Shown: one piece after another, positions 57,086 to 64,000 of the stretch
Numbering within the stretch: the first letter of the stretch is position 1
How the letters are laid out: the number at the start of each line of letters is the position of its first letter
Origin: Cynocephalus volans
Lineage: Eukaryota; Chordata; Mammalia; Dermoptera; Cynocephalidae
Length of the DNA: 64,000 nucleotides
Assembly (NCBI RefSeq): GCF_027409185.1
Contig: NC_084469.1
Location: forward strand, 77,225,918 to 77,289,917
Direction of reading: 5' to 3'
Made by a program: the position numbers and the translations under genes
The notes under the pieces: model-generated
Database searches by the model: none
What the model was told of the DNA's origin: nothing
Seen by the model: the letters and a program-made list of their open reading frames with translations, nothing else

Positions 57086-57540
57086 TACAACAGGCCTGTG
57101 CCTTCCCTCCCCTTTATGGTTGTCAAATTGATTTCACCACCGCGATACCTATGGCTCCCAATGAAACTTAATTAAAAATACCATTTAATCACAAAGTAAC
57201 AAAGGCAAACTGGATAAACGGCATTACCACTTCAGCGCAGTTTAATCCGCGCGGCTTCTCTCCATCTGAATCTGTTTGGATGGGAATTGCCTTTTCAAAT
57301 CAGAATCCCCTCGTCTTCCATGCGCTCGCCTCTGACAGATCTCCAAAATAAACAGTATTTAGTGTGGCATGGATCCAAATGTATGCAATTTGCCCAGTGG
57401 TAAAATCAGCCTTAACTAGAGCCGGGAAATAAAAAAAAGTTGCATTTGAAAATACCTTCTCTGAAACACACAAAAAACCTTCTACTGAACATGGGGTAGC
57501 CATTAAATAGGGCCTATGGAATCTCATTTCTAGCCTCCCT
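57086..57540. other. Repeat-poor AT-rich block, candidate conserved noncoding DNA
   Basis: Contains GGTTGTCAAATTGATTTCAC (57118), AACTTAATTAAAAATACC (57164) and ACAGATCTCCAAAATAAACA, dense in homeodomain and TALE-like motifs, directly next to the CpG-dense stretch. No repeat recognised. Confidence 0.4.
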
Positions 57541-57869
57541 TGATGCAGTTGGTGATGGATTTAGAAGCTTATTACTAAAACTGTGTCACAAGCAATGCCA
57601 TGACTCTGCTCTTTTATGCCTAGAAGGTTCTCTCAGGCTGGTGGCTCTGCCTGGGAGAGGAGAAACAGACGCTGTGTGTGTGTGGAGGAGCTGCGGGGAG
57701 TGAACTCTGCAAACAGGAGCTACCTGGGGGGCTTTCGGGCCATCTTGCCCATCCCGCCCATCTCCAGATCTCTCCCCATGAAACTGGGGAAATTCCCAAT
57801 TGGAAAGCAGCTCCTTTGGATTGAGCCACCTGATCACTCAGAGATGCCTGAGAATGCAGATAGTGGCCA
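57541..57869. other. Unassigned sequence
   Basis: The 93- and 101-codon ORFs on opposite strands overlap fully and show no domain. Confidence 0.4.
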
Positions 57870-58700
57870 CAGTGATTGTCTAAAGCATAATATCTGATCA
57901 AGTCACACTCACACCCTCCCTGCATGGAACCCTTCCGTGTTTGTCAGGACATGAGAAACAAAACTTAATGCACTCCTGTCTCCTCTCCTGCTCCCTCTCC
58001 CCTATTGCTCTTTGTAGTCTCTGGTTGGTCACAAGGGCCCTTTTTCTTTTGATAGTGTCCCTTCTAATAGATCTGCAACATAAGCAGCCCCATCTTAGAC
58101 AAGCACAAGTACAAAATGGCACCATCCACCTCCTCCCCTCCCCTCCCCCGTTCTCTTTTACAAGAAGCCTCATGGTTTCGGAGAAAAGGAAACTTTCGGT
58201 GTTTCCACATGTGCAGAACTCTCCATCCCCATGACCTAACTCAATCCCCACCCTGGAATTACATCACCAACTCTTGGCACCAACATACCAATATATGCTC
58301 TACCACCCCCTCACCTGGTGCTGTCCCCCATTTTCAGGGCAGCTCTGGGCTGCCTGCCACTCTGAGCACAGCCCGGCAGATTTTCTTCCTTTAATAAAGC
58401 TTGAACGGAACCCGGCATCTTGGCTCACTTTCTTTCACCCTCCAAGCACTCTCCTGGCTTGAGGCCTCTGTGCCTGATGTCCCTTTCTTGGAAAGCATTT
58501 TGCTGCTACCTGATCTAGGCCACCTTCATTCCCTTGCTATGTGGAATGATCTTGGTATGTATTTGCTGGTTTACTATCTACTCCCCACCACAAGGCAAGC
58601 TCTTATTTTGGTCACTACATATCCTGGCATCCACTAGCCTGTGAGCCCCTGCAAGGCAGAGATCTGACCCTGGATTCCCAGGGCTTGCCACACTGCTAAA
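57870..58700 (+). mobile_element. L2 LINE relic, sense, split by an LTR
   Basis: AATATCTGATCAAGTCACAC and ACACCCTCC on the left continue at 58438 as CCCTCCAAGC, CTTGAGGCCTCTGTGCCTGA (58457), a trailer TGTGAGCCCCTGCAAGGCAG (58641) and onward. These are collinear L2 ORF2/3' UTR positions. Confidence 0.6.
57921..58437 (+). mobile_element. Probable solo ERV LTR (ERV1-like)
   Basis: TGCATGGAACCC at the left and TTGGCTCACTTTCTTTCA at the right, with AATAAA at 58393-58398 followed by an R/U5-like AAGCTTGAACGGAACCCGGC. CCCTCC occurs at 57914-57919 and 58438-58443, one base away from an exact flank, and may be the target duplication. The right end is more secure than the left. Confidence 0.6.
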
Positions 58701-59744
58701 CTGTGGCAGGCAGCAAGAAAGGTTTGTGGAAGGCAGGAGGGGGGGAAGTCAGTAGCACCTGTGTGCAAAGGGATCACTTAGATCACTTTTCTCAAGATAG
58801 TTGGGACCTGAGGACCACAGGGAAGCCTGGCAGGAAAGCAGTTGGGGCCTGCTGCCGACTCGAGGTGGCCCCAGGGCCAAGGCCTCCCTGCTCCCTTATC
58901 CACACACACAGCGTGGTAGGAATCTCTGGGCCTGTGTTCCCAGGAAATTCCTTCCCCACTCAGAGGGGAGAAACAGGCCTTTCCCCAGCCCTGCAGATGA
59001 GCTGACCATCAGTGTACCCCAGCCGTCTTTTTATTGTCTCTTGGCTCCCTTCCTTCTGCCCACGTAGAACCTCCCCGAGAGCATGTGCAGTCCTCAGACA
59101 CATTGTGCTCAGCCTCCCCATTGCTTCTGAGAAAATGTCACCTTTCAGATTCACTTAAGGTAGTGGTTTCTCCAACCTCGCTGTACATCACCAGCTCCAC
59201 CTGGGCCTGACCCAAGCCACTGGCAGGCAAGGAAAAGATTGCAGAACCTCTCTTGGTTTTTTATCTCATCCTTTTAATATTTTTATTGTGTATGAATATT
59301 TTATGGTGCACATGACATATTAGTACAAGCAGTTCACAGATACAGTTCAATAGCAATACACATACATTGGGGCGAACACTAAACATTATTTCTACTGTAG
59401 GGGTGCAAGCAAGCAGGTTTCGAGAGTGCTGATATGAAGGGGTGAAGCAGGTCAGGTTGACAATAGATGATAATAGGGAGCAACAGGGCCCACGGCAAAC
59501 CACAGGAGGGTTCACACCTGCCTCAGAGCGGAAGGACACTACTGAGCTTGTGCCATGCTAGGAGGGGGGCCTGGGACTGCTCGGTGTTCTGGATTCTAAA
59601 GAGAATGCAGACGTTCTTATTTTATGCAAAATCCCCCAATGTTTAAATACTGGCACCTAATGAAATATAACAAAGAACAAACATCATAGGGCTAAATAAA
59701 AGACTGGGCTAGGTGGCCCGAGGGTGCCCAGTCTGTGACTTCCA
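58701..59744. other. Unassigned sequence
   Basis: 59159-59250 (GGTTTCTCCAACCTCGCTGT) weakly recalls a MER5-type hAT end. 59270-59540 is AT-rich and unassigned. Confidence 0.4.
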
Positions 59745-59890
59745 TGTGCCACACGCTCTTTACCTATGTTATTTCATTCAGTCTCTACAACGACCCCACA
59801 AGGTAGTGCCTCATCCCTCTTCTACTGATGAGGAAATCAAAGCTAAAAGACATCACAGAATTAATCCAAGGTCTGAGAGACCGAAGTCTC
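59745..59890 (-). mobile_element. MIR SINE fragment
   Basis: ATGTTATTTCATTCAGTCTC, CTACTGATGAGGAAATCAAA (59822) and TTAATCCAAGGTCTGAGAG are reversed MIR core. Confidence 0.75.
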
Positions 59891-60227
59891 AGTACCACGT
59901 GACCCCGGCTGCTGTGTGTCATGTGACTTTTCTGTGGCTTTTGACTCCATGGACAGGAACACATACTGTGAACCAATGAGAGCTGGAGGGCAGGAGTGAG
60001 AGTGTTCTCAGAGCACCTCTCAGTGGGCAAAAGCTCTACTTGAACAACTCCAAGAGAAGGTAAGAGGCTGATGACATGGGCTCACTATTCTCGTGATTTC
60101 TGGGCACACCAAAGGGCGGGAGCCAGGCCAGAAAGGCAGAGATGTGTTACCGACATCATGAGACAAAACTGGCACAGGGATTGGGGAAGGGAGAGGAAAA
60201 TGTCTACATATAGGTCAGCTTACTGAT

Positions 60228-60465
60228 ATACAATAATACTAATATTTATTGGATATTTATGTGCTAGAAATCGTTCTAAGTGTGTAGCTAGAAACCTCAC
60301 TTAATCCTCACCTTGGGAGTTGGTACCTTTAGTATATCCCCATTATACAGATGAGGAAACTGAGGCACAACAACATGCCAAAGGTCACAAAGCTAGCAGG
60401 AGTCTTAATCCAGATACTCTGAAACCAGAGCCCAGGTTTTAACTTCTACTCTACATGGTCTCTCT
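60228..60465 (-). mobile_element. MIR SINE, near full length
   Basis: AATACTAATATTTATTGGAT, CATTATACAGATGAGGAAAC (60341) directly followed by TGAGGCACAACAACATGCCA, and GTCTTAATCCAGATACTCTG, in reverse MIR order. Confidence 0.9.
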
Positions 60466-60845
60466 GACACTCCAGTGTCATCAGGATGGGACACTGGGGT
60501 TCTTCAAGCCTCGATTCTACCTGTCATTACATATGAATGGGGGAATTATAGAAAAAAACTATACCATGCTGGCTAAATTCATGACAATACAAATGGGGCT
60601 GTGTCTCTTTCATTAGATCAGAGAAACTCCCTAAAGACAGGATGTCAACTTTAATTGTTAACAAGTCCCTGTTCCTGTGTGCACACTACAGGACTCATAA
60701 CTCAGGCTTTTACTTAGGTTTGTCTTAGAGAAGGGAAAGAAGCTACTTTGCAGTGAGTCATTTCTCTTTTAATTTCTTTTTCCTATGGGGATAGAGGCTA
60801 CAGAGCATTGGAAAAGAGAATTCCTGTTCTCAAACTTCTTATAGA
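60466..60845. other. Unassigned sequence
   Basis: No repeat or exon recognised. Confidence 0.4.
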
Positions 60846-61054
60846 AGCATTGTCCAATAGCACTTTCTATAATGATGAAAACGTCCTGTATCTGTGCCGT
60901 CCAACACAGTAGTCACTAGCCACATGTGGCTATTAAGCACTTGAAATGTGGCTAGGGCAACTTTGAGAAACTAAATTCTTAATTAAAATTAAAATTGAAT
61001 TTAAATTTAAGTAGCCACAGCTAGCTAGTGGCTACCATATTGGACAGTATAGCC
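60846..61054 (+). mobile_element. hAT MITE, relative of 16383-16669
   Basis: CATTGTCCAATAGCACTTTC, GCCACATGTGGCTATTAAGC (60919) and TGGCTACCATATTGGACAGT (61029). The ends and the internal GCCACAT/ATGTGGC segments are palindromic as in the other copy, but this one is a shorter deletion form. Confidence 0.78.
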
Positions 61055-61486
61055 TCTAGAGGGTGCAGTAAGAAATTGGGATGCACGTCTCTGTCTTTTT
61101 TTAGATGACTAGGTCCACTCTAGAGTCTCTAAATAGGCTTGGAAGGAGGAAAGCAGGTTAGGCTTTGTCACTGGCTGGGCTCATCCCTGTTGCCTTTTTT
61201 GGCACTTGCGGGCTAAATGGTTCACGTTAAAAAATCCAAGTGGGAAATAGTTTTCTTTTGGGGAAGTTCTTGTTTAATACCAAACCAGACTATAACACTA
61301 TGTCATTTAAAAACATTTGAACACTCATGGGCTCCATTCTCTAGCTACTTCAAACTGGGACCCAGGTTCCACAATCTAAGGGCCAAAAGAAGTCTGTCCT
61401 ACGCTGCCCTTGTGCAAGCCAATGACAAGGCTGGAGGAGAAAACCAAAGAGATCTTTTCCTCCTTCACCTAAGACCTGTGCTCCTT
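61055..61486. other. Unassigned sequence
   Basis: No repeat family recognised. It may hold upstream parts of the following putative pseudogene. Confidence 0.35.
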
Positions 61487-62620
<1,134 letters not shown>

Positions 62621-62633
62621 AGAAAAGCTGCAC

Positions 62634-62758
62634 AGGCTGGCCAGTTAGTTCAGTTGGTCAGAGCACGGTGTTGATGACACCAAGGTCAAGGGTTCGGATC
62701 CCTGTTCCGGCTAGCTGCCTAAATTAATAAATAAAATAAAAAGAGGGGAAAAAAAAAA
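62634..62758 (+). mobile_element. tRNA-Ile-derived SINE (CYN-like), with TSD
   Basis: GGCTGGCCAGTTAGTTCAGT, a GAGCACGGTGTTGATGACAC anticodon-region segment and a good B box GGTTCGGATCC (62691-62701), followed by AATAAATAAAATAAA and an A-rich tail. Flanked by AGAAAAGCTGCAC (62621-62633) and AGAAGAGCTGCAT (62759-62771), 11 of 13 matching. This is the copy with the best-preserved B box. Confidence 0.88.
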
Positions 62759-62771
62759 AGAAGAGCTGCAT

Positions 62772-64000
62772 GGTGTCTCCCACCCCAACTTTCTCCGCAT
62801 CTTTCCCTAAATCAACTAGAAAGTGGTCATACCCACTATTTGTCTTCTGACTATGTAGGACTCACTATCAGGAGATCAAAGAATGGAATATCCTGGCCCC
62901 ATTCCCAAGCCTGATGGTAGAGAAGGTTCCTAACTGAAAGACATCTTCTTCTCTGGGGAATTATTAATGGGGAGGGGATCCCTGTGGGAAAACATACTTC
63001 AACTTTACACCTATTTTCGTGTGTGGTTAATTGCTATACCGGCATCCTCTGCACTCCATCCGTCGTACATTACACATCACATTCCAATATATCTTCAGCT
63101 CTCCGCATCAGGCCCTGATAATAGCGTCTGTTAACATGCACTAAGTACTATTATGTAGCACATCACTTCATAAATAATAAGATTAGCTGACCTCAGGGCC
63201 CCAAGAAGAGTAATGTGTTTAAATGTTCTCATTATTTATTTAAAACAAGAATTAAAGCAACAGAAGCTGCTTTTGACAATCCTCTTAGCATAAATATTAA
63301 ACTGTTTGCACTGATAAGCCACACGCTGCACTGAAGAACAGACGGTGCGTTCTGCAGACTACTTAACAATAGGTGTTTGAGACCATGCTGCTTGCTGTCG
63401 TGGGTCCGAGGGTACAACTCTGTAGTTTCAGAGACAGTCTCTAAATCACTTGAAAGGGATGAGGGAGAAATTAATATTCACAGGAAGCTGCGACTAATGA
63501 CAAAGGAACTCTGCAAAGCTTTTTAAATCGTGCTTTCTCTTTGCTTCAGAATCACAGAGTAATGCTCAATTTACTGGGTAAGGAAAGTTATTCCAAATTG
63601 AGCATTTCAATCTCACAGTGGATAAATTATCCGTGCACACATTATCCTGGTTGGCAGATTAAAGGGCTATGATAAGTGTCAATCCACCTAGAATATCATA
63701 AGGTTTGTAAAAAGTCAATAGAGATGCTTTTTCACCTGTCAAATGGGTTTTGCTTCCTCCCTTTGAGAAAGTATTAAAAATACTAAACCCTGCTGCAGAG
63801 GTTTGCTTATGCTGTGTTGTACAAGCTTCCCAAGCCCACTGGCTTTTCTTGTGGACAAAGCTGTTCCACAGTTTCCTGCCACTGTTCTCACCAAAGGACA
63901 GGCTGGTACGGAACTACCTCCTTCTCATGCAGGCCCCGAGAGGCTGGGAGTTGATATATTCACTGCCTCCTTCTGGGCTAGGAGTAGAATCCTCTGCTGG
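62772..64000. other. Repeat-poor block, candidate conserved noncoding DNA
   Basis: No repeat recognised to the window end. 63100-63300 and 63540-63720 are AT-rich with many homeodomain-type cores. Confidence 0.4.
63561..63606. repeat. Perfect 12-bp inverted repeat, 22-nt loop
   Basis: AATGCTCAATTT (63561-63572) and AAATTGAGCATT (63595-63606) are exact reverse complements. The stem does not extend, so it is too short for a pre-miRNA. It may be a paired protein-binding site. Confidence 0.85.

Noticed and set aside
63561..63606. microRNA precursor
   Set aside because: Only 12 paired bases; a pre-miRNA needs about twice that.

Overview
This is eukaryotic, almost certainly placental-mammal, nuclear DNA: a gene-poor intergenic or deep-intronic stretch. 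It is packed with ancient mammalian interspersed repeats (MIR, L2, L1M, MLT1-type MaLR LTRs, hAT and Tigger fossils) and microsatellites. I find no open reading frame I would defend as a host protein-coding gene; the long ORFs are chance frames in repeats or GC-rich stretches. There are no operons, CRISPR arrays or authentic RNA genes. Repeat names come from recalled consensus sequences, not a database search.

The clade clue is a short SINE whose head resembles tRNA-Ile (A box TAGCTCAGTTGG, B box near GGTTCGGATCC). Four copies lie at about 6777, 29331, 43718 and 62634, two of them with 13-bp target-site duplications. I see no Alu, B1/B2, carnivore tRNA-Lys, ruminant Bov or horse ERE element. 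tRNA-Ile SINEs of this kind (CYN) are described from colugos (Dermoptera), so a colugo or close relative is my best inference; it is not proven.

Layout: 1-6.8 kb holds a tetranucleotide repeat, an L1 ORF1 relic and an unresolved old repeat. 6.9-14.7 kb is strikingly repeat-poor and rich in homeodomain-, SOX- and PBX/MEIS-like motifs, which suggests conserved regulatory DNA. 14.7-26 kb is a graveyard of L2, MER20, hAT, MLT1 and L1 copies with several clean nested insertions. 26-31 kb is mostly unassigned, with one SINE, a Z-DNA-prone tract and a G-tract. 31-45 kb has L1, MaLR, MIR and L2 relics. 45.4-47.1 kb is another repeat-poor AT-rich block. 47-53 kb has a Tigger relic, MIRs and an L1 split by a well-preserved solo LTR with U3 tandem repeats. 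53-61 kb carries paired MIRs, a CpG-dense stretch beside a homeodomain-motif-rich stretch, and a second probable ERV LTR. 61-64 kb carries a possible decayed pseudogene, a SINE and a further repeat-poor AT-rich block with a perfect 12-bp inverted repeat.

The most interesting items are the nested insertions that order the transposon activity, a palindromic mini-element (probably mariner-derived) present twice, a 37-bp-arm inverted repeat near 24.6 kb, the paired ZEB-like/SOX-like/homeodomain composite at 13.28-13.33 kb, and the solo LTR with duplicated U3 units at 49.6-50.1 kb.
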